A stretch of DNA of 64,000 bases from Capra hircus (GCF_001704415.2 NC_030817.1:29585550-29649549), one strand, 5' to 3'; positions 32,905-46,379 are shown, counted from the stretch's first letter. Notes: generated by a model not told the origin, from the sequence alone. Numbers and translations: made by a program.

Positions 32905-34480
32905 TGAAGTTGGTTGAAAGAATACGGAAACAAGACTCATATCTACGGTACCTACAAGAAACTCACTTCAGATCTAAAGAAACACAGACTGAAATCCAGG
33001 GGATGGAAAAAGGTATTCCATGTGAATGGAAATCAAAAGAAAGCTCAAACAGCAATACTTATATCAGACAAAACAGACTTCAGAATTAACACTGTTACAA
33101 GAGCTAAAGAAAGACACTACATAATGATCAAGGATCAATCCAAGAAGAAGATGTAACAACTGTAAATATACATGCATCCAACATAGAGGCACCTCAATAT
33201 ATAAGGCAAATATTAACAACCATTAAAGGGAGAAATTGACAGTAACACTATAATATCAGGTGGCTTTACTACACCACTTACAGCAATGGACAGATCATCC
33301 AGACAGAAAATCAATAAGGAAACACAGGCCTTAAATAAAATATTAGACCAGATGGATCTAATTAATATTTATAAAACACATCACTCAAAGCAGAAGAATA
33401 CACATTCTTTTCAAATGCATATGGAACATTCTATAGGATGCATTCTCCTCGATCACATGCTAGGCCACAAAACAAGCTTCAATAATTTTAGAAAATTGAA
33501 ATGTCAAGCATCTTTCCAACCACAACACTATGAGATTAGAAATCAACTACAAGAAAAAAACTTCAAAAAACACAAACACATGGAGCCTAAACAATATGCT
33601 ACCAACCAACCAATGGATCACTGAAGAAATAAAAAAGGAAATTTAAGAAAAGATACCTAGAGACAAAAGGAAATGAAAACACAGCAATCCAAACCCTATG
33701 GGATGTGGCAAAATTAATTCTAAGAGGGAAGTTTATAGTGATACAATCTTGCCTCAGGAAATAAGAAAGAGCTCCATAAACAACCTCACCTTACACCTAA
33801 AAAACTAGAGAAAGAAAAAACAAAGCTCAAAGTTAGTAGAAGGAAAGAAATCACGAAGATCAGAACAGAAACAAGTGAAATAGAAACTAAAAACAATAGG
33901 AAAGATCAATGAAACTAAAAATTAGTTCTTCAAAGAGATAAACAAAATTGATAAACCTTTAGCCAGACTCATCAAGGATAAAAAGAGAAGGCCCAAATCA
34001 ATAAAATCAGAAATGAAAAAGAAGTTATAACTGACATCACAGAAATACAAAGGCTCATAAGAGACTACTATATGTAACTATATGCCAATAAAATGGAAGA
34101 ACTAGAAGAAATGGAAGAATTCTTAGAAAGGTACAATCTCCCAAGTCTGACCAAGAAGAAATAGAAAATCAGAACAGACCAATTACCAGAACTGAAATTG
34201 AATCCATAATAATAATAATTTTAAAAACCCTCCCAACAAACTAAAGTTCAGGCTCAGATGGCTTCACAAATGAATTCTACAAAGCATTTAGAGAAGAGTT
34301 AACAAAATTTCAGAGGAAGGAAGACTTCCAAACTCATTGTATGTGTCCATCATCAACCTAATACCAAATTAGAGAAAGATATCACAAAAAAAGAAAATTA
34401 CAGGCCAATATCACTGATAAACATAGATGCAAAAAATCGTCAACAAAATACTAGCAAATCGACTTCAGTAATACTTTAAA
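32905..34480 (+). mobile_element. L1 ORF2 relic, sense part of an inverted L1
   Basis: Translated pieces follow ORF2 from the endonuclease on: RLKSRGWKKVFHVNGNQKKA, then MDRSSRQKINKETQALNKIL and QMDLINIYKT. Around 34240-34450 pieces around 'GSDGFTNEFYKAFREELTKF' are followed by 'ITGQYH', with many stops. Non-functional. Its orientation opposes the adjacent 3' UTR at 32480-32900. Confidence 0.88.
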
Positions 34481-34665
34481 AGGATAATAGACTAAACCCT
34501 GTTCATGATTTAAAAGACCAGAAACATAAGCTAAAGCCTGGATTTTGACTTGCTAAAAGGTATAAAATCCAAAGTAATCACAAAAAAGCCCACATAACAC
34601 AAAGCAATTGATCAATATGCAGAAATGAACCAAGTGTTTCTGCCTTAAACAAAATGACTAAGTTC

Positions 34666-35197
34666 GGTTCAGTTTGGTCACTCAGTTGTGTCTAACTCTT
34701 TGCGACCCCATGAATCGCAGCATGCCACGCCTCCCTGTCCATCACCAACTCCCAGAGTTCACCCAAACCCATGTTCATTGAGTTGGTGATGCCATCCAAC
34801 CATCTCATCCTCTGTCCATCCCCTTCTCCTCCTGCCCTCAATCTTTCCCAGCATCAGGGTCTTTTCCAATGAGTCAGCTCTTCGCATCAGGTAGCCAAAG
34901 TATTGGAGTTTCAGCTACAGTATCAGTCCTTCCAATGAATATTCAGGACTGATTTCCTTCAGGGTGGACTGGCTGGATCTCCTTGCAGTCCAAGGGACTC
35001 TCAAGAGTCTTCTCCAACACCACAGTTCAAAAGCATCAATTCTTCTGCGCTCAGCTTCCTTTATAGTCCAACTCTCACATCCATACATGACCACTGGAAA
35101 AACTATAGCCTTGACTAGGCAGACCTTTGTTGGCAAAGTAATGTCTCTGCTTTTCAATATGCTGTCTAGGTTGGTCATAACTTTCCTTCCAAATGAC
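34666..35197 (-). mobile_element. BovB LINE 3' fragment
   Basis: Antisense BovB from 'gttcagtttggtcactcagt' to 'ggtcataactttccttccaa'. The minus strand reads MTNLDSILKSRDITLPTKVC then LVKAIVFPVVMYGCESWTIK. 5'-truncated. Confidence 0.92.
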
Positions 35198-35337
35198 TAA
35201 AGTTTGCAACAAAAGCAAAATACAAGAGTGTTTTTCTTCCTTCTGAGAAGAGTGTGTGTATGTTTTGCGCAAGTGAGGGGGTATTTCTTCTTTCTCTCTG
35301 CAAGTAAATGTGTTTAATGCTGCCTCTAATTGAAGAC

Positions 35338-35471
35338 TGGAGGAGGAAATGGCAACCCACTCCAGTATTCTTGCCTGAAGAATCCCATAGACAAAGGAGC
35401 CTGGCAGGCTACAGTCCATGGGGTCACAAAGAGTTGGACACGCCTGAGTGACTTCACCTTCACTTTCTAAC
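35338..35471 (+). mobile_element. Bov-tA SINE 3' part
   Basis: Sense, 5'-truncated ('aatggcaacccactccagta' to 'gttggacacgcctgagtgac'). Flanked by near-identical 12-mers, tctaattgaaga (left) and tctaactgaaga (right). Confidence 0.88.
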
Positions 35472-36059
35472 TGAAGATAACTACTACTTAAATTTATTTC
35501 ACATTATATATTTGCCTCTTAGACTTAAGCTTGAGTGACATATATAATAAGATATTATTCCAAATCATCTAGAATTTCTCAACTATTAACTATCTTAATT
35601 CTTAAATGTCAGGGATTATAGTATGTGGTCACTGAAAGCTATTACCTTCAGGCTGAAGACCGCTGTGTGCTTAGTGTAGCTGAAACAATTAATTTCTGTA
35701 AGTCATCATGTGATTCACGCCTTCTTAGAGAAATACTGTTGATATTTCTTTCCTCTTCAAGGGTAGACCATTTATTAATTGATTAGCCTCTCTAATTATT
35801 GCTTTTTGACCAATTCATGATTCATTAACATTTTTACCAAAATGACTAGCAAAAGAAATAACATTTAAAACTTAATCTGTAAATTGCGTAATTTTTTTCT
35901 GCTGGTTTGGGGATTAAAGTTTCTAGGTCAACATATTAGAATAAGAGGGAAAAAATCAGATTCTAAAACAATTCTTAATAATCATGTCTTCTCCTGAAAT
36001 CACACAAAACCAGAGGAAGTCTCAGCTCATGGCAGGAGAGAAGCCAAGGAGCCTCTTAC
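35472..36059. other. Intron after the pseudosubstrate exon
   Basis: AT-rich, no named repeat. Confidence 0.4.
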
Positions 36060-36210
36060 CAGATAAACTCCCTGCAGTGAGAGCAGTAGGTGGGCTGCCT
36101 CAGGTATGTGGCCATGAACTTGTGTCCGTTGATCTGGTGGACTCGCCTTCGCATAGCCCTTTGGCGCTTCCTGGTAAAATGTTTGAAGATTCGGTCTCTC
36201 TGGAGAGTAG
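36060..36210 (-). CDS. PRKCH: PRKCH coding exon: pseudosubstrate and start of C1A
   Basis: First PRKCH exon of the window in transcript order, 151 nt. Read on the minus strand it follows an AG acceptor (36212-36211) and ends at a GT donor (36059-36058). It encodes a segment beginning TLQRDRIFKHFTRKRQ, about residues 143-193 of protein kinase C eta. The basic stretch RKRQRAMRRRVHQ is the autoinhibitory pseudosubstrate, with Ala where a substrate would carry Ser/Thr; in this family it blocks the catalytic cleft until diacylglycerol or phorbol ester binds C1. The exon then opens C1A (HKFMATYLRQPTYCSHC), supplying the first His and two Cys zinc ligands. It ends inside a Trp codon (TG|G) that the next exon completes. 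The family is a diacylglycerol-dependent, calcium-independent (novel) PKC. Paralogue PKC epsilon is similar, but the residues here and in later exons fit eta. Confidence 0.96.
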
Positions 36211-37169
36211 CTATATATTAAAAGAAGGGGGAAAAAAAAAGTGTAATGAATCTATCTGCATCTAATGTATGAGAAAGTTGGATAGTTCAAATACTTCCCA
36301 GGTTACTATTATTATTTTCTTTCTTTAAGATACAAAACAGCCCCAAAAATCCTCATGCTTTGTTGGATCTATGGAACTCTGAGATTCCCATTGCCTGACT
36401 ATCTTGGGCTAGTCTCTCCAGCATAGAGCCTGGGTTCCCCAGGGTTCTGAGGTCCCAGTATGTGACAGCAGCGTGGTCACATGGTACTTGTCCAGCTGTC
36501 TAGGACCTTAGATTCACTGACTGGCTGGCAAACGGGACTCCTCATTACTCTCCTTCCATGCTAGTGTCGTCACAAAACTTAGTGGAGGAATTGCCCCCAG
36601 CACAGTGACAGCCCTGTCCAAAAGCATCATTTCCAGCACCATCTCTGTTGACTTGGAATACGCAGAAATTAACTGGGAATACATTCAAAATTCCTTTTCT
36701 AATCTCACATTTTAAAGATAGTGGCTCCTAATCTGAAGACTTGAGAACCGTGCACCATTTAAAGATGGTAAAGGATCTTTTCCACTTTACTATTCTAGAA
36801 TATTCCCAATGTATGCAGAGACTTGTGATTGTAAAATAAAGATTCCTTCTTCAATAATGCTTTTAAATAAATCACTGCTCCAAAGGAAATTAGAGGAATC
36901 ATACAAGAATAATCTGCTAATACATTTTAAAACCTGGGAAAAAAAGTAGAAGATTTCTGTGTAAACATGTAAACATAATGATCAAAATTCACTAAGAGTT
37001 ACCTAAAACAATAGTCTAACTTTTTAGAAAGAATTATAAAGATTTTAAAGGACTACCTCTAATTTTGAAGTAGTCATTTAGGTAGACTTTTCCCAGTAGC
37101 AATTATACTCAAATAACCAGAAACTTCTGTACTACTCAGCATTACCTTAAAAGAAAAACTCACTGTGAC
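36211..37169. other. Intron upstream of the pseudosubstrate exon
   Basis: Start of at least 27.8 kb of intron separating this exon from the C2-domain exons, which are not in the window. No named repeat here. Confidence 0.45.
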
Positions 37170-38650
37170 CAAGTAGGAATTTTCTCAGAAGCATAACAAT
37201 AGGCATATTATTATAAAACCTATTATATCTTATTCTATTAATAGGTAAAAGAATAAGTATGACAGTTTCAATAGATGTTAAAAAGGCACTTGGTAAAATT
37301 TAACTTGTAATCCAATAAAAAATTCTTTTAAAAAGACTAGAAGAGTGTCTCTTTAACATGACTAACACATGATTTCACAGATCAAAAGCTAAATGGTAAT
37401 CTTTTTAAAATTCCAGTGACAGTTAAGAATAAGACTAATTATCACCAATATTATTTAATATTATTCTGAAAGTCGTTGCTAAAATTATTAGATATGAAAA
37501 TTAAAGATCAAACTACCAGGAAAAGGTGCCAAAGATACCATTATTTGAAGTTATTTAATGTATGACTAGAAAACTCAGGAGAATTTAGCCTAATTTATTA
37601 AAAAATGAGTATAGTATGATGGACAGGAATAAGTCATTAAAAGCCAAGGTATTTATTATGTCAAAAGAACTGATTAGAATAATCTTAAAAATCCCATTAA
37701 TATAGCTACAAAAACCAAACTATCTAGGAAATAATTTATCAGAAGTACAAGATTTATATGAAAAAAGACCATAAAATCGATTGAAGAAGATGAACAGATG
37801 TGTAAAAATGAAGTTCTTAAACTGGAACACTCAACACTATAAAGCTGTCAATTCTTTCTAAACTAATCTCTAAACTGAACAAAATCACAATCAACATTCC
37901 CAAAGGATGTTTTTAAACTCAACATTTTTTTTCAAAGTTTATTTGGTACCATAAATATTTTAAAACTGTTCAAAAATTTCAATGAGAGAGGACTTGCTGT
38001 ACATGTTAAAACACATTATAAAATTACAATAATTTAAACAGTGCTTTACCCCTTCAAGAACAGTCCAAAACTAGAAATCAATTTGGCTGAAAGATAATAT
38101 GGTTCAAATCAGTGGGAAAGATGGATTTATTCAATAAGTAGTGTTCAGACAACTCGGTAGCCTTTTGGAAAATATCTTTACCTCACTTCTTACACCTAAA
38201 TAATCTAAGATAAATGTTAAAGCGAAAATTACAGAAAGAAAGAAACCACAGAGGGGGAAAAATATTCCTAGAACAGGATAAGGATAACAAATTTCTACAG
38301 CCATAAAAGATCCACAGATTTGTAACCTACGAAATTTAAAGTCCTACTGTCAATAAACAAAACAGAGTGGAAACAAACTGAGGAGAAAAGGATTTGTAAC
38401 ACATGACAAAATGTTACATTTATAATATGTATAAATCATTTAGAAAAGAGGACAAAAATCTAAAGGAGGGGCAGAGGAAGTGAACAGGCAATTCATAAAA
38501 TTATAAATGCAAACAAACATTAAACATGCCAAGATGTCCAATCCCATCCAAGATAGCCATGTAAGAATCGCGAGGTAAATAGCATTTTACCTCTTAAGTT
38601 GGCAAATACTTACAAAGATGGTTAACATGCCCATTCTTACAACCAGGTAG
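37170..38650 (+). mobile_element. Old L1 ORF2 relic
   Basis: Sense, heavily mutated L1M-type ORF2: 'agtttcaatagatgttaaaa', 'aagaactgattagaataatc', 'ctacaaaaaccaaactatct', 'agagaggacttgctgtacat'. No open frame of useful length. Confidence 0.75.
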
Positions 38651-38924
38651 GGAAAGAGGCACCTCCAGCTTCTGCTGGGAGGAGGATAAACTTGTCTCTA
38701 GTCCTGGCCCCATCGTGCTCTGAATGTATTTATCCTGCTAAGCTTCCCTGTTCTCATCTATAAATCAGGTACTACCTTCCTCCTAAGTTTTTTACCCCAA
38801 GGACTGAATGAAGCAATGCATTAGAAAGGTTTTGTGTAAAGCTAGACACATGGTAGCATTCAACACATGTATCTATTTTGAGAATGATTTCTTCTGATAA
38901 CCAATTGACAATACCTGTCAATGT

Positions 38925-39600
38925 TTTTTCCAGTTTTATTGAGAAATAACTGGCATAATATCACTGTATATATTTATGGCATATCAGCATGATGGTCTGA
39001 TTAAATACTGTGAAATGATTACCACAATACATTCAACTAACATTCATCTTCTCATATAGATAAAATAAAAAGAAAGAAAATATTTTCTTCTTATGATGAG
39101 AACTCAGGATTTAGTCTCAACTTTTCTATTTATTATACAGAAATGTTAGCTGTAGTCATCATGCTGTTCACATTATATCCCTAGTAATTATTTATCTTAT
39201 AACCAAAAGTTTAAACCTTTTGACAGCCTTCCTCTAATTCCTCTTCCACCTCCATCCTGCCTCTGGTAATCACAAATCTGACATCTTTTTTCTGTGAATT
39301 GATTTTTTTGTTTTTCTGTTTGTTTTTTAGATCATACAGTATTTGTCATTTTCTGACTTCTTTCACTTAGCATAATGCCTTCAAGGTCTATCCATGTTGA
39401 CAAAAATGGTAAGATTTCCTCATTTTTTACAGTTAAGTAATATTTAATTGTATGTATACTACCTCAACTTCTGTATTCATTCATAATTGACAGATACTTA
39501 GGTTATTTCCATATCTTGGCTATTGTAAATAATGCTGCTACAAACATGGGGGTGCAGATATCTTTTCAAGTTGGTGCTTTTGTCACCTTGTTCAAGTGTT
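38925..39600 (-). mobile_element. L1 3'-UTR relic
   Basis: Antisense L1MA-type 3' end: 'ccagttttattgagaaataa', 'gacttctttcacttagcata', 'cttggctattgtaaataatg'. Faces the sense L1 relic at 37170-38650. Confidence 0.8.
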
Positions 39601-41662
39601 AGCATGTAACAATTCAACTTCTAGGATTTTTTTCCTACAGAAAGCAGGAATATATATCAGTTGTATCCAGATAACATCATATCAATGTATGCTATATTCT
39701 TTTTAACAGTAAAAATGAAGTTTAATACAAGAAATCTTAGAGAATGAAATGCAAAAAACATCCAAATAAATTTGGCTAAGACACCAACTCTCCAGAGGCT
39801 CTAGTACAGTTAAAATCGTACCTACTTTAATTTTTGTTTTGTTGTGTGTGTGTGTGTGTAAGTTTTTTGGTAAGCAGCCCAATTACTTTCATCCTCAGGT
39901 TTCCCATCTATCCAAAGAAGATGAAAATATACCCCAAGTCCTCAGTCCTATGGGGAAAGTATTATATAATCAATATTCCTAAGAAGGTCTTACAACTTTG
40001 GATAAGAGTCACACAAGAACAGAAATCACTCTATTGCTCTCTTTCACAATAATTCTAGAAGCCATCTAGTAACCACAAAATAAGCAGATTTTAATGTCGC
40101 TTTGCTGACAGATGATGAAATTTAGCCTAGATGATAACACCCTATATCTGATCTACATTATCACCAACCTAAGACCCAGCTCAGCAGTGGCCAAAGTAAA
40201 ACTTGTACTGAATTACTGAACACATATCACATCTAGATGCAAATTAAATTCTCCCTTGGGAGTCTAATTACCAATAATTTACTTATATAATCCCTTAATG
40301 CTATAAAGATTGGTTAAAAGGTCAGCTCATTTGCAGTTTTAACATTTCATAAATTGAGTCCTTTTTCCCCCCTCAACAGCTATTACCATTGCAGTAATCT
40401 GACCTATGAAACTTCTAGGTGATCTTACAGCCAGAAGGACGTAGGAAGAAACTGCATGTAGCTGTTCACCAAGTCAGTCATCCCCCTGCATTCACTCCTG
40501 CCTTTCACCCTTCCTTGAATGTTCTTTCCTTGGTTTTGGTTTTTTCCCAAATGAGTTAACATAGACTTTCCCGTGTGTCTCAGAGCCTAAGCGGCTGCCC
40601 CCAACCCCTGAATCAGGGTGAAATGCTTCTCCTCACCCTGTTTCCATAGCAACCTGGGAGCACACCTCCATCTTTTCCCTTACCCCAGGAAACTAGGGAC
40701 TGTGTCTCTTTCACCTCCTATCCCAGGTGCCTCACCAGACCTCATACATGGTCATTTGTAACCAAACTTCACTCTTCCTTCCTCTGCATTCATTTGCACA
40801 TGTACCTCTTTTTATTTAAAAAGCAAACATACACATTTACCCACATCTCCGGAATCCGCAAGAAATTTAAGTCATGTAAGAAAACTGGGGCTGCCATGGC
40901 TTCATATGGCTTTCCGTATCACCACTGTCTTGCTGGCTGCCCTGAGCAGAAGAATGAACTCTGGGACTGCACTCTGTTACTCTGAGTACAGATTGAACCC
41001 CCACTTGAGAGTGCAGGGAGAGTTTCCTCATTGTCTGCATGGCCTCCTGTTGATTTAGGCCTGAGAAGGGCTTAAAAAGACAATTTAATCCTGTTGTACT
41101 TGAAACCACCCTGGGCTTTGAGAAATCTTTCATATCATCTGTTAGTTGAGCACATCAAACAATCCTAACATGCTTTGCTGCCAAAACTTGCATCACAACT
41201 TCTATTTAGCTCCTGAGGTGCTCAATGCCTCTAAGTAAATAGGAAGCTGGCTCCATGCCCCAGCGTGGAAACTCACATTGCCATCTCTGGAAATGGGCAG
41301 AGCCCTGATCTGTCTTTCCAGGAGTTGGTTTTCACAAGCCCTCCCAACCATAGGGTGGAGACTAATTATGTTAAATGTAATGATGATTAACTATTTTGAA
41401 ATAAAACTGTATTTCATAAAATCTGATTGTCATCCCACACATTCTTTTTCAGAACCTGAGAAGCCATCACAGGGTAAGTTATCCTTGTAGAAAATTTTAT
41501 TGGTATGAAACTTATGTTGCTGGCGGGAGGATTTGTAGGGGAGAGATGGCTTTCAGAAGTCTCCATCAAACTGTCTTAATTTTATCTCGAAAATGGTAAC
41601 TATTCCATCTTTTTTAGCCTTCTGCTCTCCCTATCTGAATTTAAAGTTTCACATACCAGACA
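39601..41662. other. Intron DNA, mostly unclassified
   Basis: Holds a short (TG)n at about 39841-39859. No exon or named repeat seen. Frames at 40794-41133 lack any recognised domain. Confidence 0.4.
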
Positions 41663-41663
41663 C

Positions 41664-41899
41664 GGGCTTCCCAGGTGGCACTAGTGGTAAAGAACCTGCC
41701 TGCCAGTGCAGACAGACGTAAGAGACGCAGGTTCGACCCCTGGGTCGGGAAGATCCCCTGGAGGAGGGCACGGCAACCCACTCTAGTATTCTTGCCTGGA
41801 GAATCCCACGGAAAGAGGAGCCTGGTGGACTACAGTCCATAGGGTCACATAGAGTCAGAATGACTGAAGTGACTTAACATGCATGCTCGCAGGCACGCA
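41664..41899 (+). mobile_element. Bov-tA SINE
   Basis: Sense full copy ('gggcttcccaggtggcacta', B box ggttcgacccc) with a GCATGC-rich end. 8-bp flanks accagaca at 41655-41662 and 41901-41908. Confidence 0.9.
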
Positions 41900-42224
41900 C
41901 ACCAGACATAGAAATCCATGTTTGAAAGTACTTTGGAAACATTCTGATGTGAGTCAAAAGCAGAAATCATAGTTACAAATTTCCAAGTTAAAATCAGAGA
42001 TAAAAAAATCTATGGCATTTTGTAATTTTCAGAATTACTGATATAGAATACATAAAGGAAATACTTTTGATTTCGTGTAGAATGCAATTTAAGTTGAATT
42101 TGCTCAGCAGCACCGGTACTTGGTTTACTATACTCTGAAACTGGTATTCAAGGGGCTGTGCAGAGGAGGTCCTGAGGCCTTTATACGCAACCACAGGTAT
42201 AAAGGCCTGCAGGTGAGTGAGGCA
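41900..42224. other. Unclassified intron sequence
   Basis: A 'ctttatacgcaaccacaggt' / 'ataaaggcctgcaggtgagt' stretch forms a small imperfect inverted repeat near 42177-42215. No gene. Confidence 0.4.
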
Positions 42225-42450
42225 GGTGAGGGCCTGGAATCTGGAGTGCAGCTGTGAATCCTGCATCTCCCCCTTATAAACTGGGAGACCTTGAGCACAT
42301 TGTTCAGTCTGTGCCTCAGTTTCCCCATTTGTAGAACATGAAGGCTAGAGAACCCTCCTCAAAGGGCCATTCTGGGGACTTGCTGAAATAATAAGTGTAA
42401 CATAATTAGAAAAATACCTGGCAGGAGGCAACTGTTACCAATTATAACTG
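42225..42450 (+). repeat. MIR SINE relic
   Basis: 'gtgcctcagtttccccattt', 'gagaccttgagcacattgtt' and 'aaaaatacctggcaggaggc' in MIR order. Confidence 0.75.
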
Positions 42451-43899
42451 TTGTTAAAACGCTTACTTCAGTGTTAAAGACTAGAAAGGATTTTTAATCC
42501 AGTCATCCAATTGCCTCGAAGAGGAATCAATACCTAAGAAACCATTTCCTAAAGAAGCTCAACAACATTTCCAAGGCTCATCTAGCTACTTAGTACCAGG
42601 GCCACCCCCGGAATCCTCCACTCTTAATTTTATCCCAGGACCACCACGGTTAACATCATACTGCATTTTGTCCTTTATTAACATTATTAACAATAGGTCT
42701 CCTAGAATCAACTGGGTCTCCCCCTGGAAAGCAGTAAATTTTCTGGTGAGGAGACAGAAACTAACAGGAAGGTTAAACGAGGTCAAGCAGACAGTGATCG
42801 AAGTGGGTAGGCCAGACCCTGTTTACTGTGTTGAACTACTGAACAGTGCTATCAAATGTCTTTTTTCTTCTTCCTGAGATACTCGTTTTATCATGCGTGC
42901 ACATGCGAGGGAATAACTGTGGGAAAAACAAACAGGAAAACGTTTGTGTTGAGCACAAGTTACTAGTCAAGAAAGAACAGAGTATTATGTTGTTACGTCT
43001 CCAAAATACACCCTTGAAAGGTAATGCAATAAGGTAGCCAGAGAATTTTGCTTAGTATTATCCAACACACTGAAGAAGCCATGTGATCGCAGAACCGTGT
43101 GATAAAGAATAATGCTTAAGAGTTTAACTTAGATGACTCCTGTCTAAGACAATAATGATAATGAGAGAACAATTAGCACATGTATAAGGCAAACACATAA
43201 CTTAAATGAATCTTTACAAGAACACAACACCAGTGGGAGAGAGCATTTAGTGGGTGGTGAGTGAAGACAGAATCACAGGAGATGTGTCCTTTGATTATTT
43301 AAGGAAGATTTGACGAATGGGCAGAGATTAGCAGTTGTTTAGAAGGGGAAGGGGAGCTTGGTGAACCAGGATGGGGAGAAGATTCTGAGAATCTGTACCA
43401 GCAGCGGTGACGATGAAAAATGGCAGGCAAAAGCCCCTAAGTGGCACTGAGCAGAAGAGAATCTTCTGTTTTTTAAAAAGAGCTGAACCACATGACTCAC
43501 AGTTATTTCCAAATTCAGAACGAGTGCTTAGACTCAATGTATAATGAGACCTGCTTCTACAGAAGCTATACACAGATGTTTCTCAGGGACTTGGCTTCTG
43601 AGGAAGCCCAGCCTACAAAAACATCTACCATCATGCAAACTCGGGGAGATGACTATCAATGGCGACAGAAGGAGAGAATAATAATTTGTACTAGACTGAC
43701 TCTCTCATGTAGGACTCATAGCTCATAGCACTAGCAAAGCTGAGCTCATCCCCCCGCCCCTACCCACGCATGCCTCCAGCCTCCTCTGTTAGCAGAAACA
43801 GGAGCAGAACAAAGGTTCTGGATAAGGCCATCAGAAATGGTACCCAGGCTCCATTAGAAGCCAGTACTCTCCTCAGTACTTAAAGAAAGGGATCTTGGC
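42451..43899. other. Unclassified intron sequence
   Basis: No PRKCH exon and no named repeat. Short frames on both strands look like chance. Confidence 0.4.
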
Positions 43900-44470
43900 T
43901 CCGACAACATCTGGTTCCTCTCAGCCCACAGTTTCTTAGTCTCCTGCACCAGCTAGTCTCATCCACCCAACCTTTAAACATGTGCATGTCCCAAGGTTCT
44001 TTGCACCTCATTTTTCTGGTCTTTCTGGCTGCTCATTCATCTTCTCCAAGACTTCATAAGATCTCTTGACTTCCAACAATTGCCTGTGTACTGAGGACTC
44101 CCAAATATGCAGCTCTAGTTCTGGCTTCTAACTACTAAACTTGTTTCTAAGTAGCTTCTCAGCATCTCTTCAAGACATACCCAAGACAAACCTAAAACTT
44201 GACATTTGTAGGCTGAACCCTCTTCCCCAACTTCTTGAAGCCATGCTAGGGGTAGTAGCACCACTCTGCCTGAAGTCATCCAGAAAACAACAAAACGAAA
44301 CAAAACAAAACAGAGAGATGTCTTCATATACTTCTTCACTCACAACAAATTGGTCATCAAGTCCTACTAAACCTTCTATGATCTAACTAAACTTTCTGTG
44401 ATCTTTCCCTCCCATGCTCATGCCTTCTTCCTCTCATCTGGACTGTGAAATAGTTTCCTAACTAGTATCC
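43900..44470 (+). repeat. Possible L2 relic
   Basis: Diverged stretch resembling the L2 3' half ('cagctctagttctggcttct', 'gacaaacctaaaacttgaca', 'gatctttccctcccatgctc'). Confidence 0.35.
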
Positions 44471-44903
44471 CTGTGTAAGTTTGTTCCCTTCCAAAATCGA
44501 TCCTTCATCCATCCAGCTACGCTTATGAAATATGCATAATTCAGTGGATGTGAAACTCCTTAGGGAAATTAGGTTTACTGTAGTTATCCTATTTGAATCA
44601 TATTTTATTTTAAGGTAATAGGGTGTAGATTTTCCCCCAAAGGGTGGTGCTTCCATTGTCCAACATCTGAGAGAAAATTGACTCCTCAGACAGCAAAATA
44701 CCTTTCAGGTGGGCCTTAGGTAGGAGACTAGTCTCTCTCCTCGGTCCTCGCTTTCTGAGGTTCAGACCTGAGGTCCCAGGAATGGGGCATCCCCAAGGCT
44801 CTGCAGAGGAAGACTGAGGTAGCCTGGGAATAAGCCCAGTAGCAATGGGCTTGGAGGACCAGGGTTCCTTTCATTAAGAACATAGCAGACTCCTGTACTA
44901 AGT
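44471..44903. other. Unclassified intron sequence
   Basis: Nothing recognised. Confidence 0.4.
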
Positions 44904-45105
44904 GGGATTCCCTCATAACTCAGTCAGGAAAGAATCTGCCTGCAAAGCAGGAGACCCGGATTTGATTCCTGGGTGGGAAAGATCCCTTGGGGAAGGAAAC
45001 AGCAACCCACTCCAGTATTCTTGCCTGGAGAATCCCATGGACAGAGAAGCCTGGCAGGCTACAGTCCATGGGGTCACAAGAGTCAAACACAACTTAGCAA
45101 CTACA
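44904..45105 (+). mobile_element. Bov-tA SINE
   Basis: Sense copy with a diverged head ('gggattccctcataactcag'), complete body and 'caaacacaacttagcaacta' end followed by (CAC)n. Confidence 0.9.
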
Positions 45106-46379
45106 CCACCACCACCAAGTCTGCTTAGCAGATACCAATGTCAACCTCCCTATCCCAACACCCACAGCTCTCAGGAACCCATCAAATCTTCTCCGTTTCA
45201 TCCTGCCACCTGGGCTCCTTCAGGGATCTCAAAGGCTTGGTAGACCATACTCAAGGGGCAACGAAACTGGGATATTTATCCTCTAGATCTCATCTGACAT
45301 TGGTTAATGGCTGCTTCAAGGAAAGGGGACATTAATTCTCCAACATTTCCACCCTTCCTTTGTGGCTGAGAGGAAATATGGGTGGATCACTCATAGTATC
45401 TACCATAGAATGAATTCATACTTAGCCTGGCCCTGGTTTCTTATTTATATTTAACTGCTATATCATTTCTTAACAAGGAGCTTCAAATTCTTTGTGGAAT
45501 GAGATGAAGTAAAAATAGAAAATTCTTAGAATAATAAACTTTTGATTGTGCCTACTCTTTTCTGCACACATAACTTAATGAAAGAAACTTCCTCTTGCTC
45601 CCTATGATCAAATGCAAGAATCCTACGATTCCTTGCTGCAAAACAATGGTAAGAATTTCTACTCTGTTAGCAAGATTCTACAAATATCTTATTTCCCCCC
45701 ACTGATTTCATCCATGAATGGACTTCCAGCAGCCATTTCTTCATTCCTCAGTTTTTTAAAAGAAAAGTAAACACTGCTCAGTGGATTATTAACCATCTAC
45801 TTTCAGGATGAGGAGGAAACATGTTTCTGTCCCGTCAGATTTGTGTTGCAGCCCTGGAGATGTGTCCATATCATCCCTCTCATTGTCATCCTGAGTATCT
45901 GGAAAATACTTCAAAATGACATTATCCACAACTTGAAGCTTAAGTTAGATAAAGTATCTTGGTTTTATATGCTTTAAAATGGAAGCATTTTCCAGTTATC
46001 TGGCAATTTCCTTTTATCCTTCATTACTAAATTTAACTGGAGAGAAAATGCCCCACTCCTGGACTCCTGTCCCTTTGATAACCTTCTGCACTTCAGAGGA
46101 TAATGAAGCCATGATGTGGTTTCACCTGTCAGAGCAGAGGTAACACAATCTTTTCGTTTTTGCATTGTAGCTGTGTACAAAGATAATATATGGTCACTAT
46201 AGAAAATGTAAATAATAAAGAAAATAAAGAAGAACATCTTCTTTTAAAAAGTCATCTTCAATCTTACTATACAAATAATCACTGAAAATTTTAGTTAACA
46301 CGCCACATATAGACACTGTACAGATATGCAGTCTTACATAAGTGGTGTCACTCTGTGCTATTTCCCCACTACTTTCCAA
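45106..46379. other. Unclassified intron sequence
   Basis: No exon or named repeat recognised. Confidence 0.4.
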
